Part shown: positions 1-10,574 of the stretch, in pieces | Layout: each line of letters starts with the position of its first letter | Position numbering within the stretch: the first letter of the stretch is position 1 | NCBI GenBank assembly: GCA_947579605.1 | Contig: OX388320.1 | Coordinates: 1,550,001-1,614,000, forward strand | DNA from: Athripsodes cinereus | Lineage: Eukaryota > Arthropoda > Insecta > Trichoptera > Leptoceridae | DNA length: 64,000 bases | Reading direction: 5' to 3' | Notes under the pieces: model-generated | Database searches by the model: none | Told to the model about the DNA's origin: nothing | The model's input: the letters and a program-made list of their open reading frames with translations, nothing else | Made by a program: the position numbers and the translations under genes

Positions 1-253
1 ATGCTTAATATCGATTTAAAAATTGTCGTCAGAAAGATTAAAAATCTTAATTATAAAATAAAAATATAAAAATCATAATGACAAAATTAAAAAAAAACTA
101 ATTTTGTTCAGCAGACATTCAGTCTTTTTCAAAAATTTAAAATAATATTACGTGATATGAGACGTCTTTCGACTTATCGCTATAACTCGAAAGAGGTCTC
201 TCTCGGAATCAATAATCTATAGTAGAAAGAAACACTTGTTTCAAATTGCATAG

Positions 254-407
254 TTATGGAACTCTACTACGTGTGCACCGACACAATTAATAATTACAAT
301 AATATAATAGTTGTAATATTATTGTGATTGTTATGGAACTCTACTACGTGTGCACCGACACAATTAATAATTACAATAATATAATAGTTGTAATATTATT
401 GTGATTG
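254..407. repeat. Direct tandem duplication, 77 bp x 2
   Basis: Two copies, 254-330 and 331-407, each starting TTATGGAACTCTACTACG and ending TATTGTGATTG; no differences seen. Each unit contains an AT-rich inverted repeat around TATAATAGTTG. The near-identity implies a recent slip or unequal exchange. Confidence 0.9.
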
Positions 408-475
408 TTTTTCATTGTTTATTGAAAATAATATTGTATTGTGTACCTACTTTTGAAATAAATATATTTTTTTTT

Positions 476-1604
476 TACGCGGCGGCAGAATTGCCATCCA
501 CACTTCTCAGCATTGTACAACCAGATAAGTCTTCATATGATCAGTCATGATCACACAAAAACTTAACAGTCTAATGCCAGGAAAAATTCACCTATCCAGA
601 TATACAGGATATCAAAGGATTAGGCTCAAAACGCGGGATCAAAATACCAGCATTGTGCCTGAAATATCTGTGTTCAAAAACTTTTTTACAATATTACAAG
701 TGTTTATTATAATAGATTTTTGAATTTTAATGTACAAATTAACCGGTAAATCTAATTTTTGTAAATTATTTATTAAAGATTTCGGAGTTACCCCTGTAGC
801 TGACATGACTAAAGGTATTATATAAACGGACCTAGAATGCCAAATATTTTTTTATTTCTCCTGCTAGTTCTGTATATTTACGTATTTTTTCAGCGACGGT
901 TGTTTGTATATTATGTGTATTTGGGACAGCGATGTCGATTAGGTACGTTATTTTATTACGTTTATCATGTAATACTAAATCGGGTCTATTATGATGTATT
1001 TGTCTATCTGTTATTATGGTTTTATCATAATAGAGCCTATAATTTTGATTTTCTAAAACCGGTTCCGGGTTGTATTTAAAATAAGGTATTACATTATTTG
1101 AGTTTAAAAGATTATGTTTAATAGCTAAATTTTGATGTATAATTTTTGCGACATGATTATGTCTATAAGTATACTCAGTTTGAGCGAGAGTGGAACAACC
1201 CGAAACTATGTGTTGAATTGTTTCCGGTTTGGCCAGACATTTTCTACACGAATCATCAATTATGTTTTGATTTTTTATAATATATTTTTGATAATTTTTT
1301 GTATTTATTACCTGATCTTGAATTGCTAGCATAAAACCCTCGGTTTCCCCATACAATTCCCCAATGGTCAACCACCTGTTTGACGCATATTTGTCAACAT
1401 AAGATTGGTTGAGATCATTGAGGTGTCTAGCATGAAGTTCCTTCCTACCCCAAGATTCTAACAAAATATTTAAATAGTTTAATCGCGGACCTACTGTTTC
1501 GTCATTTAAATTTAAAGGTGTATGATTTTTATCGGCCTGTATTATAATTTTATGTAATATAGAATTATTTTGTTTGTTCTTAAAAAATGTTTTAAGGGAT
1601 TTTT
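476..1604 (-). mobile_element. 5'-truncated LINE with restriction-like endonuclease (3' end)
   Basis: Minus-oriented LINE remnant. The poly-T at 467-476 is the A-tail on the minus strand; the 3' UTR runs 476-831 and the coding remnant 832-1596. The element stops at a (TAA)n-type target near 1605-1632. The same 3' UTR recurs on the plus strand at 35700-36047, which defines the element end as GGCAATTCTGCC(G/A)CC plus A-rich tail. Confidence 0.85.
832..1596 (-). pseudogene. RLE-type LINE ORF, C-terminal domain (truncated)
   Basis: Open reading frame of about 254 codons without an N-terminus; no ATG start is meaningful. It holds the zinc motif of R2-like restriction-like-endonuclease LINEs, CRKC-x8-H-x4-C (SCRKCLAKPETIQHIVSGC), followed by the nuclease core HHNRPDLVLHDKRNK...YLIDIAVP, i.e. 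R-P-D-x12-D. In this class the nuclease nicks the target and the reverse transcriptase, absent here, copies the RNA from the nick. The frame is intact to its stop, so this truncated copy is fairly young. The exact clade (Dong, R4, NeSL, Utopia) cannot be set from this piece. Confidence 0.85.
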
Positions 1605-1737
1605 ATGATTATTATTATTATTATTATAGTGCGTTATGTGTAAAATCTCGAGAACAAATATGTAAAACGATCAATTTGAAATTGATTTAAACACACCCCA
1701 ATCAACCTAAGAGTAAGTAGTTGTAAAGTTAAGTCGA

Positions 1738-1815
1738 CAGGGGGTGGAATCAAACCCGTTATCTCTCTATAGAAATTCTGAGACATTGCTTCCAATCACC
1801 CCAACTCAGGTCATA
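1738..1815 (-). mobile_element. tRNA-like SINE head
   Basis: On the minus strand the segment has an A-box-like GAGTTGGGGTGATTGG and a good B box GGGTTTGATTCCACC about 45 bp apart, the layout of a tRNA-derived Pol III promoter. It is not a clean tRNA. Confidence 0.5.
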
Positions 1816-2194
1816 TACCCTGATATATATTTTTAAAGTTCAAAAAGAACATCATAGTGCCAAGATAAGGCTTCACAAAGAAGACCGGTAGCGAGAATTA
1901 AATTTTCGATGTAAAATACACCAGTCTATATTTTTTTTTATATTTGACACTATGGTGAGCTTCATTGCTTAATATAGAATCTGGATGTTTTGTTAATGTT
2001 TTGAGGCTTTCACGGCTGGAGTATTGATAACTTTTGTGATTGTTTTCGGACTGGGTCGTGGTCTAACGATTACGTTTTGATTTATGGGACCTTAACAGTA
2101 AGACAAAAAATTCTTCATTGAATATTTTTTCACTTATTTTAGAGGCATTAACTATGTAACGATTATTTCTAGACATTTTTAAATGAAATATTTA

Positions 2195-2307
2195 AACTTG
2201 AATTACTATGTTTATTTGTAACATTTATTTATGATAGGCTATCGTATACGATAAAATATACGAGAGCGTATTTTAAATTAATGTAACAAATAGTAATTCA
2301 AGTTAAT
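2195..2307. repeat. Imperfect inverted repeat (possible MITE)
   Basis: Arms near 2195-2228 and 2272-2307 share AACTTGAATTACTAT and TTTGTTACATT in inverse orientation, separated by about 45 bp. Weaker similarity continues outward to about 2170 and 2335. No target duplication was identified. Confidence 0.55.
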
Positions 2308-2784
2308 TTTTTATATTTAAGAATGTTTTTTCATTTGAATTTTTTGCAGAATTCCAAAACTGTTCAACATAATATTCGTTTACTATGCAAATCAAATAAT
2401 AATATGAGCGAATGAGGTTCATTTCTCCCCAATGTTTCAAAGAGAAGCATTAAGACGTTAAGCATTAAGCGTTAAAAAAATGAATTTGAATAAGAACATT
2501 AATAAAATACGGGAATAAATGTTTACGATCTTTTTACATCTTTGTTTTGTTTTACTGTCTCGTACATTAACTTAACTATGCATTTTTCATTTTATATTAT
2601 TCATAAAAAATCTACTTTGCCATATATGTACAGAAATGGAATAAAAAAATAATGCATCTTAAGATATATTCCCGCACAATTATTTAATTCACCAATCAAA
2701 TAATTATGATTTTTATGAATCCGGACAACATGTGCTTATTTCTCGGGTTAAAACAAACGAATCGGGATTTATAAATTTAAGATT

Positions 2785-2960
2785 TGTAAGTGCTGTTAGT
2801 TGATACAAGAATGCTAAACAGATGTCCAAAATAACGGTTTGAAACATAAATTGATGGGGTTGGTGAACGTACCATGGGTAAAGTGCACTTAAACCAGCTT
2901 AAGCCGATTCATAAACACCTTTACTGTTTCGTACCACAGACGGTTTGCACAATTTGTTGG
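2785..2960 (+). repeat. Dispersed repeat B, copy 1
   Basis: Shares a series of blocks (TTGGTGAACGTACCATGG, AAGCCGATTCATAA, an upstream CTGTTAGTTGA) with 14345-14530 (inverted) and 20700-20830. No coding content. Its class is not recognised. Confidence 0.65.
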
Positions 2961-3804
2961 TTGTGTCGATAAGATGTCTGTGGAGTAATATTTTTTAATC
3001 TGGTTTTACTTAAACGTCAAATATAAACTCAAAAACTTACCCTACACTGAGCAATAGCTTATATTCTGAAGGTGGAGAAGGTTGGCAGCGGAATTCGTAC
3101 AAAAAAACTGGTAACCTGAGACACGACCTTTAGGTTACCGATTACTTCAGACAACTTGAGATGCATGTTTATTTATTATTACCTACTATGGTTTGAACAA
3201 TTTCTAGTTGAACTGATGTTTCGTTTTATTTATCTCCGGTAGTACGTGTATTATATGAAATTTCATCTCTTTAATGACATTTGTATGTTTTGTCGAACAT
3301 TCATCGTAGGTATGTAAAAAAAGAGAAATATGAAAATATAAATAATTCCACATGATATCATATTTTGGAAACCTAATTAATTCCCGTATAAGCTTACAAA
3401 TCCTCCTAAGATATGTACATCATCGCTTAAATGCATCATAAAATGATCCAAGAAATGATTAAACACATACGCTAAATAGGTACTCATTATTTTATTTGTA
3501 TTTCTATAATAATAATATTAATGAAGAAGGCAGTTTTTCTATCGTCCACCAGGATAGTAAGAAGGTTTTTGTCCCTGTAGCTCTGTAAGTGATCTCCCAT
3601 GATTGTACTATTTCATAAAACATCATGGAAGAATCAACTCGAATAATGTTGGGGTTCTACATTTTGAATATAAATTCATTTTAATATTTTATGGTTTTTA
3701 TTATTTAATGTAATATTTAAATTTTATTGTTAATCTTATATTATGTTCAAAATGTAGATTCTAATATTGTTTTGTTAAATAAATGAGATATGAGATATTA
3801 ATGA

Positions 3805-3905
3805 TATAATGTCGCAGAAAAAATACGTAAATATACAGAACTAGCAGGAGAAATAAAAAATATTTGGCGTTCCATGTCCGTTTATATAATATCATAATAT
3901 TATGT
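3805..3905 (+). mobile_element. Small fragment of the RLE-type LINE 3' coding end
   Basis: Encodes the same terminal peptide as the 832-1596 remnant (EKIRKYTELAGEI) followed by the start of its 3' UTR. It is in plus orientation and about 100 bp long. Similarity then fades near 3960. Confidence 0.7.
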
Positions 3906-4129
3906 AAGTAGTCTACAGTGATAACACTACAATCTTTAATAACGAATATACAAAAATCAAGTTTACTTCAGAGAGGTTATTCTCATTTTTTTTTGACTTT
4001 TATGCATACACGGGACGGGTAACATTTTAAATTGGAAACACTGCCCATTCGCTTTTTTTAATATTTTTTTAGGAGTAGGTATCTACAGACGAAATGATAT
4101 CTACCATAAGTATGTAAAAGAATACTAAC

Positions 4130-4323
4130 CTAATACAATGGCCAATGTTTTGGTTGCTTTTCTTTCTTTCTTAGCAGAAGATTTTTCTCGTTTCTTTTTG
4201 CTTGCTTTATTTACTTTATATATCGTGAATCTAGATGCTGCCGTAGCCTTCCTCTCCTTCTTGGACCCTCCGGAGCCTAGTCTCGTCAGCTCTTCGGCGC
4301 AACGGACTATAGTTGAAGCAGTT
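4130..4323 (-). CDS. Dop2R: D2-like dopamine receptor, exon for end of third intracellular loop and start of TM6
   Basis: 194-bp exon with a CTTTCAG acceptor and a G/GTTAGT donor. It reads TASTIVRCAEELTRLGSG, then SRFTIYKVNKASKKKREK, then SSAKKERKATKTLAIVL plus one base. The KKERKATKTLAIVLG segment is the strongly conserved cytoplasmic start of TM6 in insect D2-like dopamine receptors; the basic stretch before it is the G-protein-coupling end of the third loop. The exon ends inside TM6, so the next exon should start with the rest of a Gly codon and the VFxxCWLPFF part of TM6. I found no such exon between 1 and 4129, so the gene's 3' end lies outside the window. Confidence 0.95.
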
Positions 4324-4654
4324 CTGAAAGAATGAAAAAGTACAGGATTATATAGGCCGTTGGTAACCTTATAGATGATAAAACTAACAGTGCACTTTTT
4401 AGCCAACTATCATTAGGTATTCTCAAGGGATTATGAGATCATTTCTGTGTGCGAAATAAAAAGGGGGATGATTCGACGCATCTTCAAATCGATTTTAATG
4501 CATTTATTACTAAATATTAGACATAGGTAGGTATGCGGAAAAAAGGACGAGTCAATATTTGTACATTAGACACCATATTTCAATGAAAAACATTTTTTTT
4601 ACATCGCATCGTATTGTACCGCCGCGAGGAATTTGTTTTGCTATTCTACTACCA

Positions 4655-4785
4655 ATATTACTATACTATCATGACATATCTATCCCAAAAATGGGGTAGC
4701 CAGAAAATCAGCTGCATGATGTAATAAACATTTCAGCTGTCCTCTCCATGCCAATAATAATGTCTTATGATTTTCCTCTAAAGTA
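4655..4785 (+). mobile_element. SINE-like repeat A, partial copy
   Basis: Matches the family seen best at 43605-43865: a short TACTA-type tract, then GGGGTAGCCAG, CAGCTGCATG, AGCTGTCCTCTCC and GTGCCAA-like words. It is truncated against the hAT MITE that follows. Confidence 0.65.
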
Positions 4786-4797
4786 ATACATTTTTTC

Positions 4798-5267
4798 TAG
4801 AGATGCAACGAATATTAGGCAACTATTCGGTATTCTGTCTATTCGGCAGCATTTTTACTATTCGGCCGAATACCGAATATTTAGTCTATTATTCGGTATT
4901 CTGCCGAATAGTTTAAATTAATGTAAATTTGGAAGGCACTAATATTTTGTAGATCGTTGCTATTTCATTGTTAGCTGCAGATGCAAAATTATTAATCCTC
5001 AAAGATCTAATTAATTAACTTAATTTGATATGGAGTGAAACAAAATTATATTAAAATTATTGTTATTATTAATGTTGGAACACAAAAATTTCGGAAAAAA
5101 GTACCGCGCTGCAAGCTTAGTAGAATGTCTAGGATGTACCTACATGAAGATGCGCGGTCGGGAGTAACGCACGCTCTCACCATTGTTTTGCCGAATATAC
5201 GGTTATTCGGCACATGGTCTTGCATAATATTCGGTATTCGGTAAATTAACTATTCGTTGCATCTCCA
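4798..5267. mobile_element. hAT-type MITE, 470 bp, with 8-bp target duplication
   Basis: Terminal inverted repeats read TAGAGATGCAACGAAT on the left and TGGAGATGCAACGAAT on the inverted right end. The element is flanked by the 8-bp direct repeat ATTTTTTC at 4790-4797 and 5268-5275, diagnostic of hAT transposition. The interior is rich in TATTCGG/CCGAATA words and has no transposase. Confidence 0.93.
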
Positions 5268-5319
5268 ATTTTTTCCTTTTGCGCACAGATCAAGTAATGA
5301 AATTTTTTTATTAACTCAC

Positions 5320-5628
5320 CTAAGTTGCACCTTCTCTCCTCTTGGTGAAGCCGTGCTTCCATTTTTATTAACATAAGTAGTCCCTCCTCTTGATATGATA
5401 CTTCCTGGTGATCCTGTAGACTTTTTAGTCAATGTAGTTGTCACAGATCCAGTAGAACCCTGTGCAACAAGTCTCACGTCTCTGGGACTCTTGGATGCCG
5501 GGGATCCCTCTCCGTGCTGTTCTCTAAGTGCTATAGCTTCCTGTTGGCTGAGGTTGGAGGGCGCATATCCTGAATCGTTGTTTCCATTTGCATCAGCGTG
5601 AGGTTGAGTTGCTAATGATGTTATGACG
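5320..5628 (-). CDS. Dop2R: D2-like dopamine receptor, 309-bp symmetric exon in third intracellular loop
   Basis: Exon with a TTTCACAG acceptor and an AG/GTGAGT donor. One base completes the previous codon, 102 codons follow (starting VITSLATQPHADANG, ending SPRGEKVQL), then two bases. The peptide is rich in Ser, Thr, Gly and basic residues with several SP and RxxS-like sites, as expected of a disordered, phosphorylatable third intracellular loop. It is symmetric (phase 2 at both ends, length divisible by three), so inclusion is optional for frame. A hAT-type MITE ends 52 bp from its donor side. Joining to the next exon gives an Arg codon (AG+A) and runs into the conserved end of the loop. 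Confidence 0.88.
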
Positions 5629-6479
5629 CTGTGAAAGGAAAACGAGTTAAATGAAATTAATTATATAACGTATCAAAGGTCTTTTAATACAAACAGGGTG
5701 AATCGAGTGGTACCTTTAAGAAGAAACCCAAAACTGTCTAATAATTACATACTTACTAATAAGTGCGGGTTCATAAAAAAATAGCTATACTTTTTTGTAC
5801 AATAAAACAATTATTCATTGTTTCATTGTTCTTACTATGCAAGTGAATAAGGCTGTAGAAAATACGTTGAATAGTCTTCAATAAAACAAAGTTTGTTTAT
5901 GAACGATTGAAATTACATTTTCTCTATTTCGGAAAACAATAGAGTTTCGTAGATAATAGAAATACAATTTGTGAGGAGTATTTTATCAGTATTTATTTTG
6001 TAAAACTTTATGTCTAAAACTTAATGTATTTATAATAAATAAAGAAAAATATTTAAGTTTTATTAGTTGCTAAATTACTAACTATAAAGATCTAGGTTTT
6101 GACAACCTCTTTTGAACAAGGGTTAAGTTTGTATCGGGTTAGGTATGGAAGGAATCGCAATTTAACGATAAACTCACTCTATGCATTGAAATGTACAACT
6201 GATAATTTGACAACAATTTGCAATGATTATAACCAATTTAAAAAAAAAATAGGTAAAGTCGTTCTTTTTGCAAACGATGAATCTAACTTCCCTTGTTTAG
6301 GAGATAATTTATTGAGTTTTTTACTCACCCAGATTCATCTTTATACCTATAGAGCATTTTTTTTAAGGATATAAAAAGTTTTGTTATAAATCCAAATACA
6401 ACCTTATACACCTTTCACACTAAGCTAAAAGCTTGTGCCGTGTAAGGGTAGTTTGCCGATTTCATTTGATATTTAGTTT

Positions 6480-6795
6480 AATTCATAGAAGTTTATAGAG
6501 AATGCAATACAGAAATTCTACGTAGAGCGCATACGGATAGAGATCTCCTGACGAATGTTAAGGTTCGTGAAGTTTCATATTCGGGCCACATTCTGCGAGG
6601 CGATAAACATCGGCTTCTGCGGGTAATAGGAGGCAAGATTGGGGGACGTCATGGTGGAGTGGGAAGGAGGCATATGTCGTGGCTGCGTAATAACACAGGT
6701 GGGACAGACCATAAGCGTGGGATAGGGAAGCATTGTCTTCAGTGTGATCACTCACGTCGGAATGACCTGACACGGCACTGATAGAAGAAGAGGAT
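6480..6795 (+). mobile_element. Degenerate RTE-like LINE, C-terminal tail
   Basis: Plus-frame remnants read like the end of an RTE-like polyprotein: VSYSGHILRGDKHR, then a Gly-rich region and MSWLRN. It terminates in an AGAAGAAGAGG tail. Several frame breaks. Confidence 0.65.
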
Positions 6796-7609
6796 AGAAG
6801 TTTAAGCTGATTGGTAGGATATTATGCCAATTATTGAAAATAAATTAAGTTTTTATTTCAAAGTATTTGCACAAAATAAAGAACTTTTTTAATCTTGCTT
6901 TATTGTGTTTATCCTTAAAGCGAATCTGGTATTTAAACCATCAGAAACTCTTGAGTATGTGATACGAATAGACAATGGTGAGGCACATGATTATATAATA
7001 TTATCATTATTATTAATATATTGTATTGATTTTCTATTAGTAGTTGAGAGAATGTTCACTTCCACTCCGATGGACTAATTTGATTTAGCAACATTATTTA
7101 GTATCTAGTACAAGTACCTACTCAAATCACACCACAGCACAGAATATCATCATAGCACACACACACAAACACACACATCAGTAACGTGTCTTCTATACAG
7201 GCCGAAAAGCCGGAATATATTAATTTATTTTTTTCTAAACTGTAAATAGGATACAATATTTCAAATCAAAACAAAGTATCAAAAAATAACAGTTAAGTAT
7301 TATTATTTTAATTACTACTGACAATAAGTCGATTCTTACAAGGATCATTACATCTAAAGGCCCATGCGATCGCAGTATAAAACCTTGAACGATATCCAAA
7401 TTGCAACACAACTGCAATATTTATATCCTCAATTTTTTTTTATAAATTCTGCATACGTTATATATTATACAATTTAGTTAAGCTGAGGTTTCTAGGCTTA
7501 AAAAATTGAAAATGATAAATAGCGTACAGTAAACAATCCGATCATAATGCATCGCGAGCAGTCGCACACTGTAATAGTGAGGGAATTTCATTGGTGAATG
7601 TTTGTTTTA

Positions 7610-7840
7610 TCCGTCCCAGGTATAGTATAGGCGGAGATAACGGAACGCCATGTTGGTCTATTCTTAAATACTTCTTCCGCTTCCTTCACATTCATCCAGT
7701 GTCTCACACATGCAGCCGATTTCTCTTTCTTAACACGTGACCGTCCTTTTTATCTAATTACAACCACCATATATGTTTCAAGCCACGTAGTTTTTAAACG
7801 TCCCCGCTTTCTCACATTCCAGCTTTTCAGGATTTTTACT
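7610..7840 (-). mobile_element. LINE J tail, degraded
   Basis: Minus-strand match to the 3' end of the family at 14757-15365: GATAACGGAACGCCA, CTTCCGCTTCCTTCACATTC, CACGTGACCGTCC and AAGCCACGTAGTT-like blocks in the same order. Multiple indels. Confidence 0.75.
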
Positions 7841-7951
7841 GTTTGTATATTACACTTGTACTATTATACTTCCTTAACAACTTATTTATAACACTTTTTT
7901 TACATTATTGATGGTGGGCCTACCCAAAAAGAAAAACATAGACACGCCACT

Positions 7952-7999
<48 letters not shown>
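7952..7999. repeat. CA microsatellite
   Basis: About 24 uninterrupted AC units ending at ACAG. Smaller, interrupted AC tracts lie near 7140-7175. Confidence 0.95.
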
Positions 8000-8003
<4 letters not shown>

Positions 8004-8194
8004 TTACTCTAGACGACTTAGAGATAGAATATATTACCTTTATAAAGATAGACGGAGTCTAAGAGTACCTATTTAGAAATAATTTTATTATATTTGTACT
8101 TTACACGCAATCAAAAATATGCAAATAACATAACCACTTTGTCAAAAGTCGAAACACTAAGGTGAATCTGTGTTAAAGTTATTGCAATGAGTAG

Positions 8195-8345
8195 AAAGAC
8201 CTATTTATTTATTCATTCACATTGATTTTGAATTTGAAATGATGGAACATTTCCAAAGAAGGTATGAATACAAATTAAATACAATCAATGCACAGAAGGC
8301 GAGTTTGTCGCAAAGACGCGATCTCCACCAACTAACCTATCTTTA
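8195..8345 (-). mobile_element. LINE 3'-UTR repeat G, copy 1
   Basis: TTTATTTATTCATTC (A-rich tail on the minus strand), then a block GGCGAGTTTGTCGCAAAG and GCGATCTCC shared with 62388-62560 and 29880-30010. The layout resembles CR1/Jockey 3' ends common in insects. No coding part is kept. Confidence 0.6.
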
Positions 8346-8642
8346 CTATTTTTTTGTAATATTACTTCAATTATAATTTATCAATAGTCCAATATTTTTA
8401 TTTTATTTCAGAATTCAAGGCAAAAAACACAAAATAAGTACAACTTAATTGGTGGCATATCCGCACGCCAGCTGTTATTGACAATGTATGAAAATACCAC
8501 CTATTTTAATATATATCTATGCATATTGACATAGCACAATATGAAATTTCATATGATGGATTTGAGCTTTGAAGAAAGCTAATGATTGTGTTTGTTTTAT
8601 AAATAATTACTATATCAATCATAATAATTATGAAAAACTTAC

Positions 8643-8735
8643 TTTCCAGCTTCTTCTACAACAGTTGCCAGTATGAATTCGGTTGATTTATCATTCGGTA
8701 TCACATGACAGTCATCTACATCCACATCGGGAGAT
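8643..8735 (-). CDS. Dop2R: D2-like dopamine receptor, 93-bp symmetric exon in third intracellular loop
   Basis: Short exon bounded by a TTCCAG acceptor and a GTAAGT donor on the minus strand. It supplies one base to the preceding codon, then 30 codons (SPDVDVDDCHVIPNDKS...ILATVVEEAG), then two bases of the next codon. The peptide is acidic, has no domain, and would lie in the third intracellular loop. The length is a multiple of three and both ends are phase 2, so skipping it would keep the frame; it is a good candidate for a cassette exon. Support is from splice signals, open frame and exact phase agreement with neighbours, not from homology that I can recall residue by residue. Confidence 0.85.
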
Positions 8736-9119
8736 CTGGAACAAACAAACAACATTTTATTAATAAAAAGTCTCATGAAAAAAGTGTTTATTCATTTCTA
8801 AATGTTTTCAACATCACTCTACAACTGAAAAACAAAAAGCCTGTTCCATTTATGTAGTAGAAATCAATAAAAAATTACTACGAAAGAAATGGAGAGCATA
8901 TGGAATGTCGTGAGAAACTCGTAGAAAAAAGAAAGGAGGTAACTCGATTGACGCAAAATCACTCTTAACGGATGATTTCTACACTAAAATTAATGAAGTC
9001 GATCTAGGGTAGTAAACGCTGCATCAGCAATGTGTTCATAATGAAAAAAAAATGCTAGTGCACAATACCATTACGGTACCGATACTTATACACAAACACA
9101 ACATGGACACGTTTGAAGA

Positions 9120-9630
9120 AGGGTGAATGTGGAATAAATGCTGTGAAGATGCGATCATTGAGATGAATGGTCAGTAAAAAGGTAGGAATGAGGATATCAG
9201 GGGGATGCAAGAGGAGTGTTGTAGACAGAACGTGAGTAAATAATTTACGATGGCTTGGACATGTGCAGTGAATAGGTGATGAAAGGATAACGGAAGAGGG
9301 TGTATTTATCTGAAAAAAGAGGTGTCAGAGAAAGCGTCCATGTTCGAGAATTATGTGACCTGACCACGTAGATCAAATACTCAAGGACAGCCGCGTGTTA
9401 AGTGAAAGAAATCCTATTGCCTCACGCCGTACCCCAAGTAGGGTAGACAGACAGAACGGAACGCCATATAGATCTGTCCTTAGATCCTTTTTCGCTTCTT
9501 CTACAGTCATACAATTTCTCATGCTCAAGATATTGGCGTGTATGTTTAAGGAATTGCATGAATGTGAAGATAGATCAAAATGCTATTCGTTTCTCTCTGT
9601 TTGCCCTACTTGAGACGTGGTGTAAGATTT
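9120..9630. mobile_element. Scrambled LINE J tail, mixed orientations
   Basis: 9120-9410 is a degraded plus-strand copy (TGGCTTGGACATGTGC, GACCACGTAGATCAAATACT, GTGTTAAGTGAAAG). It is followed at 9418-9500 by the family's 3' end on the minus strand (CCTCACGCCGTACCCCAAG...GGAACGCCA) and at 9540-9625 by the 3' end on the plus strand (CGTTTCTCTCTG, TGCCCTACTTGAGACG). A composite or inversion-rearranged insertion. Confidence 0.7.
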
Positions 9631-10446
9631 CAGTCGCTCTGCTTGTAATATAAGAATAAAGCGTTTTTGGTAAGAAAAATAAATAAGTTAGCCACAGAGA
9701 ATGTGCACTGTTCTTATTTTAATGCCACTGCCATAAATCACTGCTCCTAAGGATAATCAGCTGACCACTCCTCGTAGTTAATGTTGAGTATCTACACTAC
9801 ATACATACTCTACATAACAACAATTCCTCTTCAACTGCTAAAAAGCAGCTGAGTGGAGTACATAGAGTGTGTGAGTACATAGAGTGATAAAGCCATACAG
9901 ACACAGTTGATGCAGAAACCTGCGAACTGTGAATGTACGAAATCGCTCTTTTAACAGTCGATGAAAATCATTATTTTTTTCTATCGGATTTTGTGTCAAC
10001 GATAATAAATTATATTTAATAACTTTTGTTAAGAAAATTATGATATAATTATTTTAGATAACTAAAGATACCTATTTAATAACTTTTGATTAGAAAATAT
10101 CAATTTGAATTTGTATGTATTTTTAAAATAAAAAAAATATGTCTCTAAAAACTATTTATTAACAAAACGAATATTTTTTTTCACAATTAGTATTGAAGAA
10201 ACAAGCACAAAATATTTTTCAAGATTTTATTTCGATTATTATTATTTTGAATAGATGCGAACTTTGCAAGTCATTGATGGAAAAACCCTGTGAAATCGTG
10301 TAAGCTATATTACAGTTCATGAGATGTGTGAGGTTAAAGATGTTGTCAGATGGGGAAGAAAACGGTGAAGATATGATTATTGTATGTAACACAGTCTGTT
10401 GTGTTGAAAACTGGATTTTCACTTACTCAGAAGTGTGGATGTCAAT

Positions 10447-10574
10447 CAAATTAAGTTTTGAACTACTATAGATGACTCGCACACATTGAATTGCTCAGAA
10501 AAATGGACATTAATCCATTTTTCTGAGCAATTCAATGTGTGCGAGTCATCTATAGTAGTTCAAAACTTAATTTG
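10447..10574. repeat. Perfect hairpin, 61-bp arms, 6-nt loop
   Basis: 10447-10507 and 10514-10574 are exact reverse complements with loop CATTAA at 10508-10513. A 14-bp word AACGGTGAAGATAT occurs directly after the right arm (10575-10588) and also at 10361-10374. Confidence 0.97.

Larger units (their letters stand above)
1..4129 (-). other. Dop2R intron, downstream of the TM6-start exon (incomplete)
   Basis: Non-coding on the gene's strand. It holds a 77-bp tandem duplication (254-407), the 3' end of an RLE-type LINE (476-1604), a tRNA-like SINE head (1738-1815), an imperfect inverted repeat (about 2195-2307), a dispersed repeat called B here (2785-2960) and a small LINE tail fragment (3805-3905). 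The rest is AT-rich with no gene or clear repeat visible. The TM6-TM7 exon expected next was looked for and not seen. Confidence 0.85.
4324..5319 (-). other. Dop2R intron between the 309-bp exon and the TM6-start exon
   Basis: A 996-bp intron, GTGAGT...TTTCAG on the minus strand. About half is a hAT-type MITE (4798-5267), and a partial SINE-like copy lies beside it (4655-4785). I see nothing else in it. Confidence 0.88.
5629..8642 (-). other. Dop2R intron between the 93-bp and 309-bp exons
   Basis: 3-kb intron. It contains a degenerate RTE-like tail (6480-6795), a LINE tail on the minus strand (7610-7840), a CA microsatellite (7952-7999) and a LINE 3'-UTR-like repeat (8195-8345). The stretches 5640-6480 and 6800-7600 show no recognisable feature. 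Confidence 0.85.

Noticed and set aside
4138..4335. Plus-strand ORF of 65 codons over the TM6-start exon
   Set aside because: It is the antisense shadow of a well-conserved receptor exon on the minus strand.
5395..5601. Plus-strand ORF over the 309-bp exon
   Set aside because: Antisense shadow; the minus strand has splice sites and matching phases.
6099..6374. 91-codon plus-strand ORF
   Set aside because: No similarity I recognise, AT-rich composition equal to background, no splice or promoter signals.
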